Source: CAYFKJ01 sp964343605
Lineage (GTDB): Bacteria; Pseudomonadota; Alphaproteobacteria; UBA2966
Direction of reading: 5' to 3'
Assembly (NCBI GenBank): GCA_964343605.1
Contig: CAYFKJ010000005.1
Coordinates: forward strand, 124,001-188,000
Length of the DNA: 64,000 nucleotides
Position numbers and translations under genes: made by a program. Shown here in pieces: positions 10,402 through 18,397 of the stretch. The notes under the pieces are model-generated. The model made no database searches. It was not told the origin of the DNA and was given only the letters and a program-made list of their open reading frames with translations. Position 1 is the stretch's first letter. Every line of letters begins with the position of its first letter.

Positions 10402-11220
10402 ATGTCAGGAAGATTGGACGGCAAGGTCGCGCTGGTTATCGGCGCGGGTTCGGTGGGCGACACGCCGGCCGGCGACGATCCCCTGGCGGGATGGGGCAAC
10501 GGCAAGGCCTCGGCGGTGCTTTACGCCCGTGAGGGCGCCCGGGTTTTCGCCGTCGACATCCGCCGCGAGGCCGTGGCGGATACCGCCGCCGTGATCGACC
10601 GGGAGGGCGGTACCTGCGAGGTCGCCGAGGCCGACGCCACCGACAGCGGGGCCGTTAAGGCGGTGACCGAGGCATGCGTAGATCGTTTCGGCCGCATCGA
10701 TATCCTGCAGAACAACGTCGGCGGTTCGGTGCCGGGCGGACCTGTGGAAATGACCGAGGAAGTCTGGGACGGCAACATCGACTTCAATCTCAAGAGCGCC
10801 TTTCTCGGCTGCAAGCATGTGCTGCCGGTGATGGATGGGCAGGGCGGCGGGTCCATCATCAATGTCTCGTCGGTGGCCGGCATGCGCTATTTGGGCCGCG
10901 ACATGGTCTCCTACGCCACCGCCAAGGCGGGCCTTATCCAGTTCTCCAAGTCCGTGGCGCGGCAATACGCGGCCCGTGGTATCCGCGTCAACACGGTGGT
11001 GCCGGGTCTGATGCACACGCCCTTGGTGACCGATCGCATCGCCGATCAGTACGGCGGCGGCGACCTGGCCGAAACCATCGCGCGGCGCGACGCCCAGTGC
11101 CCCACGGGCAAGATGGGCAACGCCTGGGACGTGGCCTACGCCGCGCTGTTCCTGGCATCCGACGAATCGCGCTACGTCACCGGCACCGAAATCGTCGTCG
11201 ATGGCGCCCTCACCACCTAA
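10402..11220 (+). CDS. Short-chain dehydrogenase/reductase with an expanded cofactor loop
   Basis: A 272-residue SDR. The catalytic set is present: Ser156/157 in NVSSVAG, Tyr171 and Lys175 in YATAK. The glycine-rich cofactor loop is unusual: GAGSVGDTPAGDDPLAGWGNGKASA (residues 14-38) instead of the compact TGxxxGIG, with about ten extra residues. The NNAG motif reads NNVGG (residues 104-108). ARVFAVDIRR at the end of beta-2 carries an Asp, which favours NAD over NADP. The C-terminus VTGTEIVVDGALTT is classic. No operon partner; substrate unknown. Confidence 0.88.
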   Translation: MSGRLDGKVALVIGAGSVGDTPAGDDPLAGWGNGKASAVLYAREGARVFAVDIRREAVADTAAVIDREGGTCEVAEADATDSGAVKAVTEACVDRFGRIDILQNNVGGSVPGGPVEMTEEVWDGNIDFNLKSAFLGCKHVLPVMDGQGGGSIINVSSVAGMRYLGRDMVSYATAKAGLIQFSKSVARQYAARGIRVNTVVPGLMHTPLVTDRIADQYGGGDLAETIARRDAQCPTGKMGNAWDVAYAALFLASDESRYVTGTEIVVDGALTT

Positions 11221-11252
11221 CCGTTAACAATAATTAAGTGCCTGACACCAAA

Positions 11253-12389
11253 CTATTTGGTGTAGGTGATGCGGTAGACGGCGCCGGCCTTGTCGTCGGA
11301 GACCAGCAGACTGCCGTCGCGGGTTTGTTTGACGTCCACGGGACGGCCCCAGACGCTCCAGTTGGGCCGCATGAAGCCCTCCGCGAAGATCTCCTTGGAA
11401 ACGGCCTTGTGCGTTTGCTTGTCGAAGCGGATGCGCATGACGCGGTAGCCGTCGGGTACTGAACGGTTCCACGAGCCGTGCTGGGCGACGAAGGCGTCGC
11501 CCAGGTATTCCTTGGGAAACTGCCGGCCGGAATAGAAGCTGATCCCGAGCGCCGCCACGTGGGCGCCGAAGTTGATTACCGGGAAGGTCGCCTTTTTGAG
11601 AATTTTCTTGGAGCTGAAGTCGGGCGTGCGGTCGCGCCCGCCGCCGTAGAAGGGGAAGCCGAACCACAGCCCCTTGCGGTCGGCGAGGTTGAGCTCGTCC
11701 GGCGGACTGTCGTCGCCCATATGGTCGGCGCCGTTGTCGGTGAAGTAGAGGTGGCCGGTGGCGGGCTGGAAATCAAAACCCACCGAATTACGCACACCGC
11801 TGGCGAAGATTTCGAGATCGCTGCCGTCGGTATTGAGCCGGATGATCGTTCCCTGCAGCCCGAAGGTCCGGCAGATGTTGCAAGGCACTCCCACCGCGAC
11901 GTAGAGCTTGCCGTCGGGCCCGAAGCGGTTGTAGCGCCAGCCGTGCCAACTGTTGTCCGGCAGCTTGTCGAATATGATCTCCGGCTTGGCTTTCTGCAGC
12001 GTCGCAAGATCGGGTGCGGCGAACCTGGCGATTTGGTCCTGTTGGCCGACATAGAGATACCCGCCCTTCCAGGCGATGCCGTTGGCGCCGTTGAGGTGGC
12101 GGACCGCGGTGACGACCTCGTCGGTCTTGCCGTCCTTGTCCTCATCGACGATGGCGTAGATGGTGGAGCCGCGCGTGCCGACCAGGATGACGCCCCAGTC
12201 CTCCATCACCAGCAGCGAACGGGCCGCCGGGACACGGGCGATCATCTCGATCTCAAATCCGGGCGGCAGCGTTACCGGTCCGGGCATCTCCTTGGCCGTC
12301 ACCGGCCCGATGGGCGCACAGGCCGCCAGGGACAGCAGCGGCGCCAGCAACAGGGATGGCAACAGCCGGATCGATTTCATGTTGCTCAT
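11253..12389 (-). CDS. Lipoprotein of the glucose/sorbosone dehydrogenase beta-propeller family
   Basis: A 378-residue protein with a lipoprotein signal (LLSLAAC, Cys24), so it should be anchored in the membrane facing the periplasm. The mature part resembles the GSDH/L-sorbosone dehydrogenase family: LPPGFEIEMIARVPAARSL, LNGANGIAWKGGYLYVG, WHGWRYNRFGPDGKLYVAVG, GVRNSVGFDFQPATGHLYFTDNGAD and FVAQHGSWNRSVPDGYRVMRI. Relatives use PQQ, though several lack demonstrated activity. VPCNICRTFG contains a Cys pair. Start may be Met1 or Met4 (12380). It is divergent from an alcohol dehydrogenase. Confidence 0.85.
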   Translation of the reverse strand: MSNMKSIRLLPSLLLAPLLSLAACAPIGPVTAKEMPGPVTLPPGFEIEMIARVPAARSLLVMEDWGVILVGTRGSTIYAIVDEDKDGKTDEVVTAVRHLNGANGIAWKGGYLYVGQQDQIARFAAPDLATLQKAKPEIIFDKLPDNSWHGWRYNRFGPDGKLYVAVGVPCNICRTFGLQGTIIRLNTDGSDLEIFASGVRNSVGFDFQPATGHLYFTDNGADHMGDDSPPDELNLADRKGLWFGFPFYGGGRDRTPDFSSKKILKKATFPVINFGAHVAALGISFYSGRQFPKEYLGDAFVAQHGSWNRSVPDGYRVMRIRFDKQTHKAVSKEIFAEGFMRPNWSVWGRPVDVKQTRDGSLLVSDDKAGAVYRITYTK

Positions 12390-12408
12390 GCTTTCAAATT
12401 TGACGCCA

Positions 12409-12472
12409 ACGGGTCAAGGGGGAGCGTCTCCACAATGTCGTGATCGTTTGAAATCCGGCCCGTTTGACCCGT
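12409..12472. promoter_or_regulatory. Spaced inverted repeat between divergent genes
   Basis: ACGGGTCAA (12409-12417) and TTGACCCGT (12464-12472) are perfect 9-bp inverted copies about 46 bp apart, inside the 117-bp gap between the divergent sorbosone-dehydrogenase-like and alcohol dehydrogenase genes. The arrangement suits a regulator contacting both promoters, or two half-sites brought together by looping. Confidence 0.4.
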
Positions 12473-12506
12473 AAGATATTTGGTGGAAAACACGAGGGGC
12501 AGCGAA

Positions 12507-13559
12507 ATGAAAGCGTATCAGGTCACCGGGTTCGCGGAACCCATTGAAGCGGTTGATGTCGCAACACCGGAACCGGCCGGATCGGAGGTTCTGATCAAGG
12601 TGCGCTGCGCCGGTGTCTGTCACAGCGACCTGCACATCTGGGACGGCTATTACGACTTGGGCGGCGGCGGCCGGCTCGAGCTCGCCGAACGCGGCATCCA
12701 ACTGCCGCGCACCATGGGACACGAGCTCTACGGCGAGGTGATCTCCGGCGGACCCGACGCGGGCGATTTGCCGATCGGGGAGGGGCGGCTGATCCACCCC
12801 TGGATTGGCTGCGGCGAATGTTCAGTCTGTAAGGCCGGCCTGGAGAACCACTGCGCCACGCCGCGCTCCATCGGCGTCTTCACGGACGGCGCCTACGCCG
12901 ATTATTGCCTCATCCCCCACCCCCGCTACCTGGTCGACATCGGCGACCTGGATCCCGCCGTGGCGACGCCGTATGCCTGTTCCGGCGTGACGGTCTACAG
13001 CGCCCTGACCAAGGCTCTGCCCGTCGAGGGCGGGGAGTGGCTGGTCATCATGGGGGCCGGCGGTTTGGGGCTCAACGCCGTCGCCATCGCCAAGGCCATG
13101 GGGGCGGAACGCGTGCTCTCGGTCGACATCGACGACGGCAAGCTTGCGGCGGCGCGCGAGATGGGCGCCGACGAAACGCTTAACTCGGCCCAAGACGGTG
13201 CTCTCGCCCGATTGCAGGAGCTGACCGGCGGCGGTCCGCGTGCGGTGCTCGACACCGTCGGCGCGGAGGCGACCTCGGGGCTTGGCATCGCCGCGCTTCC
13301 GAAGGGCGGGCGATACGTCATCGTCGGCCTGTTCGGCGGCGGACTGACCCTGCCGCTGCCGTCGATCCCGCTGCGGGCGATATCCGTTGTCGGCTCCTAT
13401 ACCGGCAACCTCGGCGAACTCAAGGAACTGATCGAGCTGGTGAAAAGCGGCAAGGTCAAGCCACTGCCCACCGCCACGCGCCCCCTGGCGGAAGTCGGCG
13501 CGACGCTTGACGACTTGCGGGACGGCAAGGTGGTGGGCCGCGTCGTTCTAACCAATTGA
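12507..13559 (+). CDS. Zinc-dependent alcohol dehydrogenase (MDR family)
   Basis: A 350-residue medium-chain dehydrogenase starting MKAYQVTG at 12507; GAGGGG lies about 8 bp upstream. A TTG at 12480 could extend it by nine residues but is less likely. Catalytic zinc ligands: Cys38 (GVCHSD) and His72-Glu73 (GHE). Structural zinc: Cys102, Cys105, Cys108 and Cys116 in GCGECSVCKAGLENHC. The nucleotide-binding motif is GAGGLGLNA. CSGVTVYSAL in the middle is typical of tetrameric alcohol dehydrogenases. The GYYDLGGGGRLELAERGI insert before GHE is characteristic of a subgroup annotated simply as alcohol dehydrogenase. Substrate undefined. Confidence 0.92.
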   Translation: MKAYQVTGFAEPIEAVDVATPEPAGSEVLIKVRCAGVCHSDLHIWDGYYDLGGGGRLELAERGIQLPRTMGHELYGEVISGGPDAGDLPIGEGRLIHPWIGCGECSVCKAGLENHCATPRSIGVFTDGAYADYCLIPHPRYLVDIGDLDPAVATPYACSGVTVYSALTKALPVEGGEWLVIMGAGGLGLNAVAIAKAMGAERVLSVDIDDGKLAAAREMGADETLNSAQDGALARLQELTGGGPRAVLDTVGAEATSGLGIAALPKGGRYVIVGLFGGGLTLPLPSIPLRAISVVGSYTGNLGELKELIELVKSGKVKPLPTATRPLAEVGATLDDLRDGKVVGRVVLTN

Positions 13560-13583
13560 AGCGGGATTTGGGAGGTCTGTTCC

Positions 13584-13838
13584 ATGGCCATGGAAGCCCA
13601 GGAATTCTTGGTTGAGGACATCTACGTTCCAATCAAGCTGAAAAAGACCTTCGATGAAGCCGGTGTCGAGAAATTTGCCGAATGCCTGTTGGCCGGTGAG
13701 GAACTCAGCCCCGTTCTGGTACGCAAGGACGACAAAAAAGGCCACGTCCTGGTGAAAGGCATTCATCGCCTGGAAGCCTGCCGGGCGCTCGGCGAGGACA
13801 AGATAAAGGGATTGTTGGTTCAGGCGCGTCTTCGCTAG
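13584..13838 (+). CDS. Stand-alone ParB/sulfiredoxin-like domain protein
   Basis: An 84-residue protein that consists almost entirely of a ParB N-terminal-like domain: DIYVPIKLKKTFDEAG, ELSPVLVRKD, then GHVLVKGIHRLEACRALGED, with the GxHRxxA box at residues 59-65. In ParB that box binds CTP; in sulfiredoxin-type proteins the same fold binds ATP. There is no helix-turn-helix or dimerisation domain, so it cannot be a normal chromosome-partition ParB. It starts 24 bp after the alcohol dehydrogenase, with GGGAGG before the ATG at 13584 (a second ATG two codons on). Function unknown. Confidence 0.75.
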   Translation: MAMEAQEFLVEDIYVPIKLKKTFDEAGVEKFAECLLAGEELSPVLVRKDDKKGHVLVKGIHRLEACRALGEDKIKGLLVQARLR

Positions 13839-13874
13839 CGCGACGGCCTGACGGCAGGACGCCGTAATCGGGCT

Positions 13875-16250
13875 TCAGCGTTTCGCCGGTACAACCCTCT
13901 CCGGCGGAAACCAGATGGTCACCGTCGTGCCCGCACCGACGGCGCTGTCGATCTCGATGCCGCCACCGTGCAGGGCGGCCAAGGATTGAACCAGCGGCAA
14001 GCCCAGCCCAGTGCCTTCGTATTGCCGCTCGAACGATCCTTCTATCTGGCCGAACACTTCCAAGGCCTTGGGCAGATCTTCCGCCGCGATGCCGATGCCT
14101 GTGTCGCTGACCGCAATCCTCAATCGTCCATCGTCCGACCGTTCCCAGCTTATCGTGACGCTTCCGCCGTCGGCGGTGAACTTTATGGCGTTGGTCAACA
14201 GATTGATCAGCATCTGTTTGAGCATGCGTTCGTCGAGCCGGAGAAGAGGAAAGTCGGGTGCGCCTTTGGTTACCAAGCTCAATCCGGCTTCTTCCGTCCG
14301 GTCCTTAACGAGCGTCAGGCATTTGTCGACCGTCTCGCTGACGTCGATCTCGGTTTCCCTGACCTCGGCGCTGCCGGCCTCGATTTTGGAGAGATCCAGG
14401 ATATCGTTGATCAGGGAAAGCAGGTGTTCTCCGCTTTCGTACACGTCCTGGGCATAGGTCTTGTAGCGCTCGTCGCCGATCGGGCCAAAGGTCTGATTTT
14501 TCATCAGCTGAGAAAAACCCATGATGGCGTTGAGCGGCGTGCGCAGTTCGTGGCTCATGTTGGCGAGGAATTCGGACTTGGCCCGGTTTGCCAGTTCGGC
14601 CTCATCCTTCGCCTTGATGACGTCCTGCTCAAGTTGCTTGTGCTCCGATATGTCGGTGAGGACCGACTGGATGATCTCGTTCGTCCGGTCATAGACGGCG
14701 TCGAAGCGGACCCAATCGACCGAGCCGTCGAGCCGCTTCAGCCGGGTTTCGAAATTCCTGAGGAAGCCGTCCGATTTCAGCCGGGCGACGCCGCGATCGC
14801 GATCCGTGGGATCGGCGTAATGATTGGCCGCGCGAAAGCCTTCGATCAGCGCCTCCTTGTCGGCGTAGCCGAACATCTCGACCCATTGTTTGTTGGCCTC
14901 GATGATGCGGCCCGTGTGAAGATCGGTCCAGGCCAACCCTACCTGCGCGTTGTCGAACAGGGCGTGGTAGCCGCGTTCGCTTTCGCGCAAGGCTTCCTCG
15001 GCCCGCTTCCGTTCCGTGATGTCGATGCCGACGCCGAGGAGGCCGCCGTCGGGCAATCGCTCCTCGCTCACCTGCACCCAGAAATTTTCGCCGCGCTTTA
15101 CTTCAAAAGGGCCGGTTGGGTTTCGAAAGTATGCAAGACGTTCGCCGATCCACTCTTCCTCTCGTCCGATCGCCGCCGCGATCGCACCGCCCTCGACCTC
15201 TGCCCGCAAAAGATCCTCGAACTTAATTCCGGGCACGACTTCGCAGACTGCCGTGCCATGGAGGGTGCGGTATTCCTCGTTGCAGACCACCAATCGGTCG
15301 TCGGCATCGAAATAGACGAAGCCGCCCGAAAAGGCTTCGATGGCCGAAAGGAACTGCTGGCTGGCTTCCTCCGCCCGTTTGCGGTCGCTGATGTCGAGCA
15401 GGACGCCGATGACGCCCTCTGGGGCCTCGTCCGGGCCGAACATAGCTTTGTGAAACACGACATCGCGGCGTGTTCCATCGGTATAGGTCACCTGAGTTTC
15501 GTAGACCTGCTTGCCACCCCGCGAGAACAGTTCCTCGTCGGCCTGGGTGTAGATGTCCGCGAGATCACGGTCGGCAATGTCATAGGCGGTGGCGCCAAGG
15601 ATATCCGAGCGATCCCGGCCGATGTACTCTTGGAAGGCCGTATTGCACCCGAGCATGATGCCCTGCCGGTCCTTGTAGAATACCGGTGCCGGAATGGCGT
15701 CGATCAGGATTTGAAAAAATTCGTTTTGGTGCAGAAGATCTGCCTGAGCATTGTGCAGATCCGTAATGTCCGACCTGATCGCCACGATGCCGCCGGAGGG
15801 TGTTTTGTGTTCAGAAAGGCGGAATACCCTGCCGTCGGCAAATTTTTGCACGAACGGCTCGCCGGGGTTGATGTGGCGCTGGACCCGTTCCTCAACCCAT
15901 TCTTCTTCCCGGCCGATGGCGGCGTCGATCTGGCCGCTGGCGGCTTGAGCGGTCAACAATTCCCGATAGGTGACCCCCGGAGCCAGGTACTCGGCAACGG
16001 ACGGAAACATGGCTTGATGTTTGGTGTTGTGGAGGACGATCCGGTCCTCGGCGTCGAACAGGACGAACCCGTCGTCAAGGGCGTGCAACGCCTCCTCCAG
16101 CGCCGTCAATTCGTCCACCAACTGGGCTTTGGTCTTCTTCGAGTGAGCTGCGCGCCTATTCGACCTGTTCGTCACAACCAGCGTTCCATCTACCGGACCA
16201 CCCCCCAGTATCAGCGTAAAATAGGGCGAATATGCTACTCTGTCAGCCAA
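13875..16250 (-). CDS. PAS-domain sensor histidine kinase, orphan
   Basis: Up to 791 residues. Four PAS-type domains: about 52-165 and 300-410 (PAS7-like, beginning ALDDGFVLFDAEDRIV and AFSGGFVYFDADDRLV, the two near-duplicates sharing AAIGREEEW), and about 175-290 and 420-540. Then HisKA with FLANMSHELRTPLNAIMGFS (H-box) and HATPase_c with DTGIGIAAEDL and GTGLGLPLVQSLAALHGG. No transmembrane segment or receiver domain, so it is a cytosolic kinase, and no response regulator lies nearby. The first 25 residues look unlike the family; a GTG at 16175 is a plausible alternative start and would widen the 27-bp gap to the divergent gene. Confidence 0.9.
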   Translation of the reverse strand: MADRVAYSPYFTLILGGGPVDGTLVVTNRSNRRAAHSKKTKAQLVDELTALEEALHALDDGFVLFDAEDRIVLHNTKHQAMFPSVAEYLAPGVTYRELLTAQAASGQIDAAIGREEEWVEERVQRHINPGEPFVQKFADGRVFRLSEHKTPSGGIVAIRSDITDLHNAQADLLHQNEFFQILIDAIPAPVFYKDRQGIMLGCNTAFQEYIGRDRSDILGATAYDIADRDLADIYTQADEELFSRGGKQVYETQVTYTDGTRRDVVFHKAMFGPDEAPEGVIGVLLDISDRKRAEEASQQFLSAIEAFSGGFVYFDADDRLVVCNEEYRTLHGTAVCEVVPGIKFEDLLRAEVEGGAIAAAIGREEEWIGERLAYFRNPTGPFEVKRGENFWVQVSEERLPDGGLLGVGIDITERKRAEEALRESERGYHALFDNAQVGLAWTDLHTGRIIEANKQWVEMFGYADKEALIEGFRAANHYADPTDRDRGVARLKSDGFLRNFETRLKRLDGSVDWVRFDAVYDRTNEIIQSVLTDISEHKQLEQDVIKAKDEAELANRAKSEFLANMSHELRTPLNAIMGFSQLMKNQTFGPIGDERYKTYAQDVYESGEHLLSLINDILDLSKIEAGSAEVRETEIDVSETVDKCLTLVKDRTEEAGLSLVTKGAPDFPLLRLDERMLKQMLINLLTNAIKFTADGGSVTISWERSDDGRLRIAVSDTGIGIAAEDLPKALEVFGQIEGSFERQYEGTGLGLPLVQSLAALHGGGIEIDSAVGAGTTVTIWFPPERVVPAKR

Positions 16251-16277
16251 TCGGGCGATTTTTCCGGGAATGGCGTC

Positions 16278-17306
16278 ATGGTTTTTAAGTCGGCTCGTCG
16301 CGCTTTGGTCGCATTACTGCTCTCCCCCTTGGTGGCGCTCCAGCCGGTCGGCGATGCCCCGCGTGCCGCGGAGTCCCTCAATCCGGTCGCTATCAAGGAG
16401 TGGAAAGTGTCTTTTGGCGGGCGGGTCCGCGATCCGGATGCCGCCAACGCCGACGAGATTTGGTTTGTCGGCCAGGCCGGCGACTATCTCGCGCGTTTCA
16501 GGCCATCCAAGGAAGCGTTCTTCAAGCGTGATCTCGAGGATACCCCGGGGCCGCACAATCTGATCGTCGGTGCCGACGGTATCGTCTGGTATGCCGGAAA
16601 CACCGAGGGTTACATCGGCCGCTACGATCCGGCGACCGACGGAATCGAAAAAATCGAGATGCCCGATCCCGAAGCCAGCGATCCGCATACGCTGATCTTC
16701 GGGCCCGGCGAGCGCGAAATCTGGTTCAGCGTTCAATGGGGCAATTTCGTCGGCCGGCTAAGGCTAGCCGACCGCAAGGTCGACCTGGTTGCCGTGCCCA
16801 CGGACAACGCCCGACCCTACGGTATCAAGGTGGCGGCCGACGGGACGGCCTGGACCGTTTTGCTGGGGACCAACAAGTTGGCTTCGGTCGATGCGGCCAC
16901 GCTCAAGCTCACCGAGTACGAAATTCCAGCCGCCGGCGCGCGCCCCCGCCGGCTCGAGATTACGGCCGACGGGCGGGTCTGGTATTCGGATTACAGACGC
17001 GGTTTCGTCGGTCTCTATAATCCCCGGACCAAAGGGTTCAAGGAATGGCCGTTGCCATCCGGCTCCTCCGCCCGGCCCTACGGCATGGCCTCGGATGAAC
17101 GGGGCCGCGTCTGGCTGGTGGAGACCGGCGTTTCGCCGAACTTGTTCGTTGGTTTCGATACCAACAGCGAGAAGATCGTTTCGATCACACCGATACCGTC
17201 GGGCGCCGGATCGGTCCGGCACATGAGTTACCACGCGCCCACCGGAACCGTCTGGTTCGGCACCGACGAAAACACCCTGGGCCGGGCAAGGGTGGTCGAC
17301 AAATAG
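16278..17306 (+). CDS. Exported Vgb/streptogramin-lyase-like beta-propeller protein
   Basis: A 342-residue protein starting MVFKSARRALVAL at 16278; the frame is open for another 770 codons upstream but that part is only antisense to the kinase. An N-terminal signal peptide is followed by repeated blades such as ADEIWFVGQAGDYLARF, DGIVWYAGNTEGYIGRY, EIWFSVQWGNFVGRL, DGRVWYSDYRRGFVGLY and GTVWFGTDENTLGRA, the pattern of Vgb-type seven-bladed propellers. Virginiamycin B lyase linearises streptogramins, but most exported relatives have no known substrate. It is divergent from the PAS kinase, 27 bp apart. Confidence 0.8.
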   Translation: MVFKSARRALVALLLSPLVALQPVGDAPRAAESLNPVAIKEWKVSFGGRVRDPDAANADEIWFVGQAGDYLARFRPSKEAFFKRDLEDTPGPHNLIVGADGIVWYAGNTEGYIGRYDPATDGIEKIEMPDPEASDPHTLIFGPGEREIWFSVQWGNFVGRLRLADRKVDLVAVPTDNARPYGIKVAADGTAWTVLLGTNKLASVDAATLKLTEYEIPAAGARPRRLEITADGRVWYSDYRRGFVGLYNPRTKGFKEWPLPSGSSARPYGMASDERGRVWLVETGVSPNLFVGFDTNSEKIVSITPIPSGAGSVRHMSYHAPTGTVWFGTDENTLGRARVVDK

Positions 17307-17380
17307 CGTCACTCACTTGCACGATGTTCGCTTTTTGTTCTATATTTAAGACTTGTCTCAAAAGAGCATCGGGGGCGAGT

Positions 17381-18043
17381 ATGGGCGACAACGGATACTT
17401 CTCGGATGACGGCCTGGGCTTCCTCAGGTCGCTGGCGGCCAATAACGAACGGGACTGGTTCAACGCCCATAAATCGGACTACAAAACCCTCGTTGAAGCG
17501 CCGGCAAAATTGTTCGCCGATGCGGTGACTGCGGATCTTGCCGGGATGACCGGCGATGAAATCGGCCATAAGGTCTTCCGCATCTATCGCGACGTCCGAT
17601 TTTCCAGGGACAAGACCCCCTACAACACCCACGTGCGGATCGGCTGGTTTGCAACAGGCGCCGCCGTCATTAAACGCGGCTTCTACTTCTCTTTGGAGAC
17701 CGACAGGACGGTGTTCGGCGCGGGTTCGATGGATTTCGCCAAGGAAGGGCTTGAAATGTTCCGCGACGCGGTTTGCGACGACCGTCGGGGGGAAGCACTT
17801 ACCGGCATTCTTGCCAACCTCGCGAAAGCCGGCGCCGAGATTCACGACGCGGAGTTGAAGCGCGTTCCCCGGGGCTATGACGCCGACCATCCCCGTGCGG
17901 AACTGCTGAAACGCAAGGGTCTGGCGGCGTGGCTGGAAACCGGCTCTGAGGATTTCGTAAGGGCAAAGGACGGCGGGGCCGCTGCCTTGTCATCGTTCGA
18001 GCGCCTCATGCCGCTTTATAACTGGCTGCGTGAATTGTCATAA
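17381..18043 (+). CDS. DUF2461 / TIGR02453 family protein
   Basis: A 220-residue protein from the ATG at 17381 (MGDNGYFSDDG); the frame is open from 17324 but those codons do not match the family. Recognised by FLRSLAANNERDWFNAHKSDY at the N-terminus, and by VFRIYRDVRFSRDKTPYNTHV and LKRVPRGYDADHPRAELLKRKGL, the conserved core of TIGR02453. The biochemical role of the family is not established. GGGGGCGAGT just upstream of the ATG is a reasonable ribosome-binding site. A TfoX-like gene follows 12 bp later in the same direction. Confidence 0.88.
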   Translation: MGDNGYFSDDGLGFLRSLAANNERDWFNAHKSDYKTLVEAPAKLFADAVTADLAGMTGDEIGHKVFRIYRDVRFSRDKTPYNTHVRIGWFATGAAVIKRGFYFSLETDRTVFGAGSMDFAKEGLEMFRDAVCDDRRGEALTGILANLAKAGAEIHDAELKRVPRGYDADHPRAELLKRKGLAAWLETGSEDFVRAKDGGAAALSSFERLMPLYNWLRELS

Positions 18044-18055
18044 GGAGCCAACGCC

Positions 18056-18385
18056 ATGCCCTACGATCCCGGATTGGCCGAACGACTGGTCGAATTGATG
18101 CCCGACCATCCCGGCCGCGAGGAAACCCGCATGTTCGGGGGCTTCGGCTTTCTCCTGAACGGCAACATGTGCGTCGGCATCCACAAGAGCGAACTCATCG
18201 TCCGTGTCGGGTTGGAGGCCGCCGAGGCCCTCGTCCAGGAGGCGAACGTCCGGCCCATGGACCTGACCGGTAAGGTCATGAAGGGATGGGCGACCATCGA
18301 GCCCGAGGGCCTCGAGGACGACGACGATTTCAGGCGCTATTGCCGCCTCGCCGTTGATTTCGTCGAAACGCTGCCGCCGAAATAG
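18056..18385 (+). CDS. TfoX N-terminal domain protein
   Basis: A 109-residue single-domain protein: LMPDHPGREETRMFGGFGFLLNGNMCVGIHKSELIVRVG at the N-terminal half, then RPMDLTGKVMKGWATIEPEGL. This is the TfoX/Sxy N-terminal fold (the RMFGGxGF motif). Full-length Sxy regulates competence in gammaproteobacteria; stand-alone N-domains like this are common in alphaproteobacteria without a known role. TAAGGAG before the ATG is a strong ribosome-binding site. It follows the DUF2461 gene by 12 bp and is convergent with the acyl-CoA dehydrogenase. Confidence 0.85.
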   Translation: MPYDPGLAERLVELMPDHPGREETRMFGGFGFLLNGNMCVGIHKSELIVRVGLEAAEALVQEANVRPMDLTGKVMKGWATIEPEGLEDDDDFRRYCRLAVDFVETLPPK

Positions 18386-18397
18386 CGGTTTTCGCCG

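Noticed and set aside
11245..11263. Perfect 8-bp hairpin around the stop of the lipoprotein dehydrogenase
   Set aside because: The stop codon lies in its loop and no T-tract follows, so a terminator claim is weak.
13968..16277. Very long plus-strand open frame leading into the propeller gene
   Set aside because: It lies antisense to the PAS kinase, has no family features, and opens only because of GC-rich third positions; the real gene starts at 16278.
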